Assembly (NCBI RefSeq): GCF_000756375.1
Contig: NZ_JNFD01000021.1
Span: 248,001-312,000, forward strand
DNA length: 64,000 nt
Direction of reading: 5' to 3'
Origin: Sphingopyxis sp. LC81
GTDB taxonomy: Bacteria > Pseudomonadota > Alphaproteobacteria > Sphingomonadales > Sphingomonadaceae
Of this stretch, positions 26,991-34,681 are shown in pieces. Under the pieces are notes generated by a model that worked only from the letters and a program-made list of their open reading frames with translations, was not told the origin of the DNA and ran no database searches. The position numbers were made by a program, and so were the translations under genes. Every line of letters starts with the position of its first letter. The first letter of the stretch is position 1.

Positions 26991-27561
26991 TTAGACAAGC
27001 GCCTTCAGCGCAAGAAGTTGCGCACGGGAAAAAGCCACGCCATGCAGAACAAGTTCGTCGCATGCTTCGGTCCCGATTACAGTCTGATCGTCCTTGTTAA
27101 TAAAGGTGTCGACGCCGATCGCGATCGAATTGACTGCATCCGCCTTCTGGCTGACATGATTGCCCGCGCGCGTGCCGACAAATGTGTTTTTCGAGCCGGC
27201 CGTATTCGAGTATCCGGCACGGAAACCGAAACGGGGCAATCTCGCTGCCGGAGCCGAAGCGCAGGCTTTCGGACCCAAACGCCGCATTGCGAGCGCCGCT
27301 ATTCGCGCCAGCAGCAGCAAAACCGAAAATCGCGTTATTGTCGCCGTAGGTGCTGCCTTCACCCTGTGCACCACTTAAGGCGAAGGTGCCAAAAACGGTC
27401 GTGCGGTCAGCGTTGTAGTATCCACCCGCATAAACGCCTGCCCCGCAGAATCCGATGCCAGTCGTGTGATCCCGTCCGCAGGCGTAGCCAATTGCAGTGA
27501 CGGTGTCCATCGCTGAGAAGGCCGCGCAAAGCGGAGAATGCGAGATGAAGCCATCGATCAT
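26991..27561 (-). pseudogene. Frameshifted glycine/asparagine-rich repeat protein (beta-roll / tail-fibre-like)
   Basis: Two overlapping minus-strand frames carry one repeat protein. The upstream frame (start ATG 27561 or 27510) has TAIGYACG, TGIGFCGAGVYAGGYY, TTVFGTFALSG, NNAIFGFAAAGANSG and NAAFGSESLRFG. The downstream frame continues with FGFRAGYSNTAGSKNTFVGTRAG, NSIAIGVDTFINKDDQTVIG and ends LALKALV. Removing one base in the AAA run at 27229-27231 (TTT on the coding strand) joins them as EIAPFGFRAGYSNT. N-x-x-x-G repeats of this kind occur in left-handed beta-roll adhesins and S74-type phage tail fibres. No anchor or peptidase domain remains. It is either a recent pseudogene or a homopolymer slip. 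Confidence 0.6.
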
Positions 27562-27616
27562 AGTCCGCGCATCCGTCTGCTCTTATATGCTTATTATCGC
27601 CACAAATGCGATTATT

Positions 27617-28621
27617 CTACCATCGCTTCATCCATTCCTTCCGATACCAGGCGACAAAAGAAGGGATACCGACGGCCAACGGTGTCGTAGGAGCGAAGCC
27701 GAGGTCGCGGCTGATATCTTCGATATCGGCAAACGTCTGATAAACGTCGCCGTCCTGCATCGGCAGCAGGTTGATCTGGGCCTTGCGACCACAGGCTTTC
27801 TCGATTGCCGCAATCAGGTCGGTCAGTTGCTCGGGGCGATTGTTGCCGATGTTGTATAGCCGGTGGGGTGTCGCGAAACCTCCGGGTTTTTCCTGGCCAT
27901 CGTCTTCGGGAGGGTGATCGAGCGCCAGAATCACGCCGTTTACGATATCGTCGATAAAGGTGAAATCGCGGAGCATGTCGCCGTGATTGTAAACGCCGAT
28001 GGGATGACCACGCAGCACCGCTTCGGTGAACTTCCACACAGCCATATCGGGGCGCCCCCATGGCCCATATACGGTAAAGAAGCGCAGGCCCGTCTGCGGT
28101 ATCCGGAACAGGTGCGCATAGGTTTCACTCATCAGTTCATCGGCGCGCTTGGTCGCCGCATAAAGCGAAATCGGTGTGTCGGCGCGATCGGCAACCCGAA
28201 AAGGGGTGTCGGCGCGCATCCCGTAAACCGATGACGAGGAGGCGTACACCAGATGCGCAACAGCCCGGTGCCGAGCAAGTTCCAGGATATTCAGATGTCC
28301 CGAAATATTCGAGTGGATATAGGCCGAAGGATTATCGAGCGAATAGCGTACGCCGGGTTGGGCGCCCAAGTGCACGATTCGATCAATCGTCGCGCCGGAA
28401 AGCGCGTGCGAGAGCGCGTTGGCGTCGCCAAAATCCACATTTATGAAAGAAAACGACTTACCATTGAGCGCCTCGAGACGTGCAACCCTCGCGCGCTTGA
28501 GGTCGAGCGAATAATATGGCGTGAAATTATCGATTCCGATCACGCGCTCGCCACGATCGAGCAACGCCGCGGCGACATGCATTCCAATGAAACCGGCCGC
28601 GCCAGTTATAAGCGTAGTCAA
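27617..28621 (-). CDS. UDP-glucuronate 4-epimerase (capsular polysaccharide protein I family)
   Basis: 334 aa, extended SDR. The Rossmann motif is LITGAAGFIGMHVAAALLDRG, followed by IDNFTPYYSLDLKRAR, typical of the GlcA-4-epimerase group. HLGAQPGVRYSLDNPSAYIHSNISG and VYASSSSVYG are followed by the catalytic YAATKRADELM (Tyr-x3-Lys). FFTVYGPWGRPDMA and RDFTFIDDIVNGV complete the signature. It converts UDP-glucuronate, the product of the ugd gene in this window, to UDP-galacturonate for surface glycans. It stands alone between the accessory patch and tRNA-Lys. Confidence 0.9.
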   Translation of the reverse strand: MTTLITGAAGFIGMHVAAALLDRGERVIGIDNFTPYYSLDLKRARVARLEALNGKSFSFINVDFGDANALSHALSGATIDRIVHLGAQPGVRYSLDNPSAYIHSNISGHLNILELARHRAVAHLVYASSSSVYGMRADTPFRVADRADTPISLYAATKRADELMSETYAHLFRIPQTGLRFFTVYGPWGRPDMAVWKFTEAVLRGHPIGVYNHGDMLRDFTFIDDIVNGVILALDHPPEDDGQEKPGGFATPHRLYNIGNNRPEQLTDLIAAIEKACGRKAQINLLPMQDGDVYQTFADIEDISRDLGFAPTTPLAVGIPSFVAWYRKEWMKRW

Positions 28622-28827
28622 ATTTCGTCTCCATATATTGCGCCATCTCTTCGCCAGCGTCTGTCAAGATCAGGCCGTCGCTGCGGCTTGTAGCGAGGCA
28701 ATGGTAAATTCACCGGCAACACACGCAAGAGCGTTACCGTTGGCCATTCTGGAAGGCGTAACCGTCAGCAATATGGTGGGAGACGGAACGGGCCGCGCTT
28801 CAGCCCGGTCACGCTGTCAACTGAAAG

Positions 28828-28903
28828 TGGTGAGCCCTGCTGGGTTCGAACCAGCGACCTACTGATTAAAAGTCAGTTGCTCTACCGACTGAGCTAAGGG
28901 CCC
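28828..28903 (-). tRNA. tRNA-Lys (anticodon UUU)
   Basis: 76 nt. The minus strand folds into a perfect cloverleaf: acceptor GGGCCCT with AGGGCTC (one G-U), D-stem GCTC/GAGC, anticodon stem ACTGA/TCAGT around loop CTTTTAA (anticodon TTT), and T-stem GCTGG/CCAGC around TTCGAAC. The discriminator is A and the CCA end is encoded (28828-28830). Downstream on its own strand lies the accessory patch, but I found no copy of the tRNA 3' end that would mark an attachment site. Confidence 0.97.
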
Positions 28904-28946
28904 ATCGCGGCGCCGCCGAAGCGGGCTTGCGAAGTGAGGTGTCGCC

Positions 28947-29468
28947 CTAGTGCGCCGATGCGGTCCGGTCAACCGGCTTTGGACGCGCGAGGCGCGCGGC
29001 GAGTTGGCGGACGCTGCGACCATGCAGCGGATGCTGCCATTCAGGGACGATCGCACGCAGCGGGCCGAGCACGAACGCACGCTCTTCGATGGCGGGATGC
29101 GGGATGGTCAGTGTGCCGTCGGACCAGGCGCCGCCCGACCAGAGCAGGATATCGAGGTCGAGCGTCCGTGCACTCCAGCGCTGACCGGTGCGGCGGCCGA
29201 AGCTCGCCTCGATCGCTTGCAACCGTGCGAGCATTTCGGGAGGGCTGAGCAGCGAGGCGACGAGCGCGACGGCGTTCGCGTAGCGGCGGCGCGACGGGCC
29301 GAGCGGATCGCTCGCGATGATCGGGCTGGCGTCGACCGCCTCGATATCGGCGCTCTCCAGCGCCGCCAGCGCGGCGAGCAGCACCGCGCGCGGGTCGCCG
29401 AACCGCGCATGTCGCCGATTCGATCCGAGCCCGATGGCATAGAGGGGAAGCGGCATTGCGTTGCTCAT
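28947..29468 (-). CDS. folK: 2-amino-4-hydroxy-6-hydroxymethyldihydropteridine pyrophosphokinase (HPPK)
   Basis: 173 aa from ATG 29468; longer in-frame starts exist but run under the divergent gene. Transfers pyrophosphate from ATP to the pterin alcohol in folate synthesis. The N-terminus YAIGLGSNRRH is the pterin-binding GSN motif. The HPPK signature lies in GQRWSARTLDLDILLW, with the two Mg-binding aspartates in LDLDIL, and the family block IPHPAIEERAFVLGPL follows. It starts 23 bp from the divergent uracil-DNA glycosylase gene, so the promoters must overlap or be leaderless. Confidence 0.93.
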   Translation of the reverse strand: MSNAMPLPLYAIGLGSNRRHARFGDPRAVLLAALAALESADIEAVDASPIIASDPLGPSRRRYANAVALVASLLSPPEMLARLQAIEASFGRRTGQRWSARTLDLDILLWSGGAWSDGTLTIPHPAIEERAFVLGPLRAIVPEWQHPLHGRSVRQLAARLARPKPVDRTASAH

Positions 29469-29491
29469 GGCGCAGCGCCTATCGCAGATGC

Positions 29492-30181
29492 GTGGAAATT
29501 GACAGCCCATTGCCCGGAACCGAGCCGCCGCGTGACTGCCCGCGCTGTCCGCGCCTCGTTGCATTGCGGCGCGAATGCCAAGTTGAGCACCCCGATTGGT
29601 GGAACGCGCCGGTCCATGCATTCGGCGATCCCGACGCCTGGCTCGCTTTTGCGGGACTCGCGCCGGGCAAGCATGGCGCGAACCGGACCGGCCGGCCTTT
29701 CACGGGCGATTATGCGGGCGATCTGCTGTTTGCGACGCTCGCCGAATTCGGTCTCAGCAAGGGCTGCTACGATGCGCGCATCGACGACGGGCTGACGCTC
29801 GACGGCGCGATTATCGTCAACAGCGTCAAATGTCTGCCGCCCCAGAACAAACCCACGCCCGCCGAAATCGCGAACTGTCGCCCGTTCTTCGAAACGCAGC
29901 TGGCAGCGTTGCCGAAAATCCGCGTGATCATCGCGTTAGGGCGGATCGCGCATGACGCCACGCTAAGGGCGGCGGGCGCCCGCCTCGCGGGTTCCCCCTT
30001 CGGCCATGGCGCAGTGCATATGCTGCCCGATGGACGGCATCTGATCGATAGCTACCACTGCTCGCGCTACAACACGAACACCGGGCGGCTCACGCCCGAA
30101 ATGTTCGCCGATGTCTTCCGGACCGCGCTGGCGCTCCGCGATCAGACCAGCGGGCCGAATTCCTCGACCAGCCCGCGGTAA
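29492..30181 (+). CDS. Uracil-DNA glycosylase, family 5 (UDGb), 4Fe-4S
   Basis: 229 aa from GTG 29492. Removes uracil and related deaminated bases from DNA. CPRCPRL near the N-terminus supplies two Fe-S cysteines. The motif FAGLAPGKHGANRTGRPFTGDYAGD is diagnostic for family 5, which lacks the usual catalytic Asp/Asn at that place. VNSVKCLPPQNKPTPAEIANCRPF gives the other two cysteines, and DSYHCSRYNTNTGRLT is the minor-groove His motif. An in-frame TTG further upstream overlaps folK and is unlikely. The last 40 bp overlap the 3' end of rppH on the opposite strand. Confidence 0.9.
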   Translation: MEIDSPLPGTEPPRDCPRCPRLVALRRECQVEHPDWWNAPVHAFGDPDAWLAFAGLAPGKHGANRTGRPFTGDYAGDLLFATLAEFGLSKGCYDARIDDGLTLDGAIIVNSVKCLPPQNKPTPAEIANCRPFFETQLAALPKIRVIIALGRIAHDATLRAAGARLAGSPFGHGAVHMLPDGRHLIDSYHCSRYNTNTGRLTPEMFADVFRTALALRDQTSGPNSSTSPR

Positions 30182-30618
30182 AGGACGCGCTTGAACGGGA
30201 CGATCAGTTTCTCGATCTCGTTCAGCTCCGCCCATTTCCACGCGCGGAATTCCTGATGCTTGGTGTGGATGTTGACGTCGCCGTCGTCACCCATGAAGCG
30301 CATCAGGAACCAGTGCTGGCGCTGGCCGCGATACTTGCCGCCCCACATCTTGCCGATCAGATGGTCGGGCAGGTCATAGAAATATTCCTCGCGGCTGCGC
30401 GCGATGATTTCGACCAGCCCGCCGTGGACGCCGGTTTCCTCACCGAGTTCGCGGATCGCCGCTTCTTCGGCATCTTCGCCGTCATCGATCCCGCCCTGCG
30501 GCATCTGCCACGCCTCGCTCGACGTATCGAGCCGCTGGCCGACGAAGACGCGGCCGTCGCGATTGGCGAGCATGACGCCCGCGCAGGGGCGGTAGGGGAG
30601 GGAGCTATGATCGATCAT
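30142..30618 (-). CDS. rppH: RNA pyrophosphohydrolase (Nudix hydrolase)
   Basis: 158 aa. The N-terminus YRPCAGVMLANRDGRVFVGQR and WQMPQGGIDDGEDAEEAAIRELGEETG form the RppH pattern; the Nudix box spans about residues 42-64 (GG-x5-E-x5-A-x-RELGEETG). RppH removes pyrophosphate from the 5' triphosphate of mRNAs and starts RNase E-dependent decay; alphaproteobacterial members may also hydrolyse dinucleoside polyphosphates. Its ATG overlaps the stop of the upstream esterase gene (ATGA), and its 3' end overlaps the glycosylase gene by 40 bp. Confidence 0.92.
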   Translation of the reverse strand: MIDHSSLPYRPCAGVMLANRDGRVFVGQRLDTSSEAWQMPQGGIDDGEDAEEAAIRELGEETGVHGGLVEIIARSREEYFYDLPDHLIGKMWGGKYRGQRQHWFLMRFMGDDGDVNIHTKHQEFRAWKWAELNEIEKLIVPFKRVLYRGLVEEFGPLV

Positions 30619-31562
30619 GCCGCCCCGGTAGCTTCGGCGACGATCGCTTTCAATACGGTCAATGCCCCGCGAATATCTTCTTTGGCGCTCGGAATGCCTT
30701 GGGCGAGGTTGATATAACCGTGGATCGTGCCCGCCGCCTCGCGATAGGTGGTGGGCACCCCGGCCTCGATCAGCTTCGCCGCATAGGCGCGGCCTTGGTC
30801 ACGCAGCGGGTCGAGCCCTGCGGTGATGAGCAGCGTCGGGGGCAGGCCCGCGGCCGGAAAATCGAGCGGCGAGGCGCGATAGTCGGCGGGGTCGGCGGCG
30901 TAGTGATTGCCGAACCAGGTCATGCTGCCCTGCGTCAGCAGATGGCCTTCGCCAAAATCGCGATAGCTCTGCCAATCGTCGTGCGTGGTGACCGCGGGAT
31001 AGATGGGGTGGATCGCGATCACCGGCTTCGAAGCGGGCTTGTCGCGCAGCGTGAGCGCGGTAGCGATCGTCAGATTCCCCCCGGCGCTTTCACCCGACAG
31101 CACAAGTCCGGTGCAGGGGATGTTGTCGGCGACCCAGCGCGTCGCGGCCTCGCAATCGATCGGCGCGGCGGGGAAGGGATGCTCGGGCGCGAGGCGATAA
31201 TCGACCGCGATCACGGGCATGTCGAGCAGCCGCGCCGCTTCGGCGCAATAAGCGTCATGCGTGTCGAGATCGCCGATCACCCAGCCGCCGCCATGATAAA
31301 AGACCATCACCGGTCCGGTTTCGCGGTCCGGGCGGTTGTCGTAGATGCGGATGGCGATCTCGCCGGCGGGGCCGGGGATGGTGCGATTCTCGACCTTGGC
31401 AATCTCGCCGCGCGGCACGTCGGCGAGCTGGCCCATCACGCGGAACATCTCGCGCGCGCCCTCGGGCGGCATCTCTTCCATTTTCGGCCCTTGCTGCGCG
31501 TTCAGGAAGGCGAGGAAAACCGCCACGTCGGGGCGCGTATATGGGGTGGTGCCGTCGGTCAT
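30615..31562 (-). CDS. Alpha/beta hydrolase fold-3 (HSL-family) esterase
   Basis: 315 aa. The oxyanion-hole motif HGGGWVIGDLDTHD lies at about residue 90-103. The nucleophile elbow GESAGGNL is at about 157-164 with Ser159. The later DPLRDQGRAYAAKL gives the acid and the GTIHGYINL region the His of the triad. All three catalytic positions are therefore present. Such enzymes hydrolyse short to medium acyl esters in the cytoplasm; the substrate is not predictable. Four-base overlap with rppH suggests cotranscription, without an obvious functional link. Confidence 0.88.
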   Translation of the reverse strand: MTDGTTPYTRPDVAVFLAFLNAQQGPKMEEMPPEGAREMFRVMGQLADVPRGEIAKVENRTIPGPAGEIAIRIYDNRPDRETGPVMVFYHGGGWVIGDLDTHDAYCAEAARLLDMPVIAVDYRLAPEHPFPAAPIDCEAATRWVADNIPCTGLVLSGESAGGNLTIATALTLRDKPASKPVIAIHPIYPAVTTHDDWQSYRDFGEGHLLTQGSMTWFGNHYAADPADYRASPLDFPAAGLPPTLLITAGLDPLRDQGRAYAAKLIEAGVPTTYREAAGTIHGYINLAQGIPSAKEDIRGALTVLKAIVAEATGAA

Positions 31563-31746
31563 CTGCGTCTCTCCCTGATCGCTGTTTTCACCATGCTATT
31601 CGGGATCGGCGGGGCAAATTCAATCCCGAAATGAAACTCACCTGCGCTTCACGCTTTGCAGGGTACAATTTTTTCTCAATTGCGGCTTGGCGCGCACCGG
31701 CCTAGGCCGATGTCACAGGTTCGCAAGATTTGAGGCAGAAGAGATA

Positions 31747-33609
31747 ATGGCGACAGCGGTAGTGGACCAGGCCGACAAACGGCAGTCCCCCCTTTCGGAT
31801 GCGGTAGTTGTACGATTTGCCGGGGACAGTGGCGACGGTATGCAGTTGACCGGCGGTCAATTCACCTTGTCCTCCGCGCTCGCGGGCAACGACTTTGCGA
31901 CCTTCCCCGATTTCCCCGCCGAAATCCGCGCGCCGCAGGGCACGCTGTTCGGCGTGTCGGCGTTCCAGATCAATTTCGGATCGTCGGCGATCGACACCGC
32001 GGGCGACGCGCCCGACGTGCTTGTCGCGATGAACCCCGCCGCGCTCAAGACCAACGTGCCGCAATTGAAGCAGGGCGGCCTGATCATCGCCGACGAGGGT
32101 GAGTTCAACGACCGCAACCTCGCCAAGGCGAAATATGAAGCGAACCCGCTCGACGATGGCAGCCTCGCGAAGTGGCAGTTGCTCAAGCTCAACATCAGCC
32201 AGCTGACGATGGATGCCGTCAAGCCGTTCGGACTCGGCAACAAGGAAGCCTTGCGCTGCAAGAATATGTGGACGCTGGGGCTCGCGCTCTGGATGTTCGA
32301 CCGCGACCGTCAGCCGCTCATCGACTGGCTCAACGCGAAATTCGCTAAGGCGCCCGATCTCGCCGCCGCGAACGTCGCCGCGCTTAACGCGGGCCATGCT
32401 TATGGCGAGACCGCCGAACTTGCGGGCCCGCTAAAGCAGCATCATGTCGATCCCGCCCCCGTCGCGCCCGGCCTGTACCGCACGCTGACCGGCGCCGAGG
32501 GTATCGCGCTCGGCCTCGTCGCGGGGGCGCAGCTTGCCAAGCTGCCGATGTTCTTCGGCGGCTATCCGATCACGCCGGCGTCGGCGATCCTGCATCATTT
32601 GTCGCGGCTCAAGGAATATGACGTCACGACCTTCCAGGCCGAGGACGAAATCGCCGCGATCTGCTCGGCGATCGGCGCGAGCTATGGCGGTTCGCTGGGC
32701 GTCACCAGCTCGTCGGGCCCCGGCATTGCGCTGAAGGGCGAGGCGATGGGGCTTGCGATTATGACCGAGCTGCCGCTCGTCATCGTCAATTCGCAGCGCG
32801 GCGGCCCCTCGACCGGCCTTCCGACCAAGACCGAGCAGTCGGATCTGTATCAGGCGGTTTACGGCCGCAACGGCGATGCGCCGATGCCCGTTGTGGCGGC
32901 CCGCTCGCCCGGCGATGCGTTCGAATGCGCGATCGAGGCGGTGCGCATCGCGGTGCAATATATGACCCCGGTGATGCTGCTGACCGACGGCTATATCGCG
33001 AACGCCGCCGAGCCTTGGGCGGTGCCCGACCTCACCACCTATGAGGCTTTCCCGGTCGAATTCCTCACCGAAGTGCCCGAGGGCGGGTTCAAGCCCTATG
33101 GCCGCGATGAAAATCTCAAGCGTCCGTGGGTGAAGCCGGGTACGCCGGGCCTGCTCCACCGGATCGGCGGGATCGAGAAGGAACTTGACACCGGGCACAT
33201 CAACTATGCGCCCGAAAACCATCAGGCGATGACCGATATCCGCAAGGACAAGATCGACGGCATCAAGGTTCCCGACCAGGTCGTCGAACTCGGTGCCGAG
33301 GGCGGCAAGCTCGCGGTCGTCGGCTGGGGCTCGACCTTCGGCCCGATTCATCAGGCGGTGCGCCGCAAGCGCGCCGAAGGCCTCGACGTCAGCCACGTCC
33401 ATATCCGGCACATCTGGCCGCTGCCCGCCAATCTCGGCGAATTGCTGAAAAGCTATGACAAGGTGATCGTCCCCGAGATGAACACCGGCCAGCTCAAGAC
33501 CGTGCTGCGCGACCAGTATCTGGTCGATGCGAAGCCGGTGAACAAGGTGTCGGGCCAGCCCTTCACCATCGCCGAAATCGAAGCCGCCATCGAAGGAGCG
33601 CTCGCATGA
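31747..33609 (+). CDS. korA: 2-oxoglutarate:ferredoxin oxidoreductase, alpha subunit (gamma-alpha fusion)
   Basis: 620 aa from ATG 31747, which has AGAAGAGA just upstream; an in-frame start 60 bp earlier lacks support. Residues ~20-200 are the gamma domain (VRFAGDSGDGMQLTGGQF). The pyrimidine-binding thiamine domain follows (FFGGYPITPASAILHHLSR, TFQAEDEIAAICSAIGASYGG, SSSGPGIALKGEAMG, QRGGPSTGLPTKTEQSD). A transketolase-C-like domain at the end includes VVGWGSTFGPI and HIRHIWPLPANL. With KorB it converts 2-oxoglutarate and CoA to succinyl-CoA, reducing ferredoxin. The start of korB overlaps the stop by four bases. Substrate by similarity to KorAB; other 2-oxoacids are possible. Confidence 0.9.
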   Translation: MATAVVDQADKRQSPLSDAVVVRFAGDSGDGMQLTGGQFTLSSALAGNDFATFPDFPAEIRAPQGTLFGVSAFQINFGSSAIDTAGDAPDVLVAMNPAALKTNVPQLKQGGLIIADEGEFNDRNLAKAKYEANPLDDGSLAKWQLLKLNISQLTMDAVKPFGLGNKEALRCKNMWTLGLALWMFDRDRQPLIDWLNAKFAKAPDLAAANVAALNAGHAYGETAELAGPLKQHHVDPAPVAPGLYRTLTGAEGIALGLVAGAQLAKLPMFFGGYPITPASAILHHLSRLKEYDVTTFQAEDEIAAICSAIGASYGGSLGVTSSSGPGIALKGEAMGLAIMTELPLVIVNSQRGGPSTGLPTKTEQSDLYQAVYGRNGDAPMPVVAARSPGDAFECAIEAVRIAVQYMTPVMLLTDGYIANAAEPWAVPDLTTYEAFPVEFLTEVPEGGFKPYGRDENLKRPWVKPGTPGLLHRIGGIEKELDTGHINYAPENHQAMTDIRKDKIDGIKVPDQVVELGAEGGKLAVVGWGSTFGPIHQAVRRKRAEGLDVSHVHIRHIWPLPANLGELLKSYDKVIVPEMNTGQLKTVLRDQYLVDAKPVNKVSGQPFTIAEIEAAIEGALA

Positions 33610-34643
33610 ACGAGATGACCACTATCGCGCGGACGACGACGCTCAAGGATTGGGAAACCGATCAGGAAGTCCGCTGGTGCCCCGGGTGCGGCGACTATGC
33701 GATCCTGAAAGCCGTGCAGCGCACGATGCCCGAAATCGGCACGACGCCCGAAAACACCGTGTTCGTCAGCGGTATCGGCTGCTCGTCGCGTTTCCCCTAT
33801 TATATGGAAACCTATGGTTTCCACACGATCCACGGCCGCGCGCCGGCGTTCGCGACGGGGCTGAAGCTTGCCAACCCGGATCTCGACATCTGGATCGTCA
33901 CCGGCGACGGCGACGGGCTGTCGATCGGCGGCAATCACACGATGCACCTGATCCGCCGCAACCTCGACTGCCAGATCATGCTGTTCAACAACGAGATCTA
34001 TGGCCTTACAAAAGGGCAATATTCTCCGACCAGCCGCGTCGGCACGACCAGCCCGTCGACGCCCTATGGTTCGGTCGACCGCCCGGCGCAGCCCGCGGCC
34101 TTCGCGCTCGGCGCCGGCGCGCGCTTCGTCGCGCGCGGCTTCGACGTCTCGAAGGAATTGCCGAACGTGCTGAAGGCGGCACACGCCCACAAGGGCGCGG
34201 CCTTTATCGAGATTTTCCAGAACTGTATCGTCTATAATAAAGACGTGTTCGAAGATTTCGCCGCGCCGAAGGGCGCCGAGGACCGTCAGCTCTGGCTCAA
34301 GAATGGCGAACCGATGGTCTATGCCAAGGGCACCAAGGGCATCGCGCTCGACGCCGAGGCGCTGCACCTCAAGACCGTTGATGTCGTCGACGGCGACTGG
34401 CAGGCCGCGGGGGTGATCGTCCACGACGTCACCAATCGCAGCGTCGCGCACATGCTCGTCGAAATGCGCTTTGGCGAGTTCCCGATGGCGCTCGGCGTCC
34501 TCTACGACGACCCGCGCCCGACCTTCGAGGCCGATGTCGTCCGCCAGAACAAGGCGGCGGCCGAGGGCAAGACGGCCGACCTCCAAAGCCTGCTCAAGAA
34601 AGGGCAGACCTGGACAGTGACCGAGGGCGGACCCGAACTCTGA
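33606..34643 (+). CDS. korB: 2-oxoglutarate:ferredoxin oxidoreductase, beta subunit
   Basis: 345 aa. Binds thiamine diphosphate and one 4Fe-4S cluster. WCPGCGDYAIL (two ligand cysteines), GIGCSSRFPYY (third) and EIFQNCIVYN (probable fourth) match KorB. The ThDP/Mg motif is GDGDGLSIGGNHTMHLIRRN followed by LFNNEIYGLTKGQYSPTS. Translationally coupled to korA by ATGA. No separate ferredoxin or delta subunit gene follows, which is the two-subunit form also known from aerobes and mycobacteria. Confidence 0.92.
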   Translation: MNEMTTIARTTTLKDWETDQEVRWCPGCGDYAILKAVQRTMPEIGTTPENTVFVSGIGCSSRFPYYMETYGFHTIHGRAPAFATGLKLANPDLDIWIVTGDGDGLSIGGNHTMHLIRRNLDCQIMLFNNEIYGLTKGQYSPTSRVGTTSPSTPYGSVDRPAQPAAFALGAGARFVARGFDVSKELPNVLKAAHAHKGAAFIEIFQNCIVYNKDVFEDFAAPKGAEDRQLWLKNGEPMVYAKGTKGIALDAEALHLKTVDVVDGDWQAAGVIVHDVTNRSVAHMLVEMRFGEFPMALGVLYDDPRPTFEADVVRQNKAAAEGKTADLQSLLKKGQTWTVTEGGPEL

Positions 34644-34681
34644 TCTCGCCGCGGCACCGCGTGTCGGATCTATAGCTCGGG

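Noticed and set aside
28622..28827. Possible small gene between the UDP-glucuronate epimerase and tRNA-Lys
   Set aside because: Open frames there run into the tRNA or have poor coding character; nothing supported.
24218..28831. tRNA-Lys as an integration site flanking the accessory patch
   Set aside because: Only an 8-bp similarity (AGTGGTGA) to the tRNA 3' region at 24218 and no integrase; consistent with chance.
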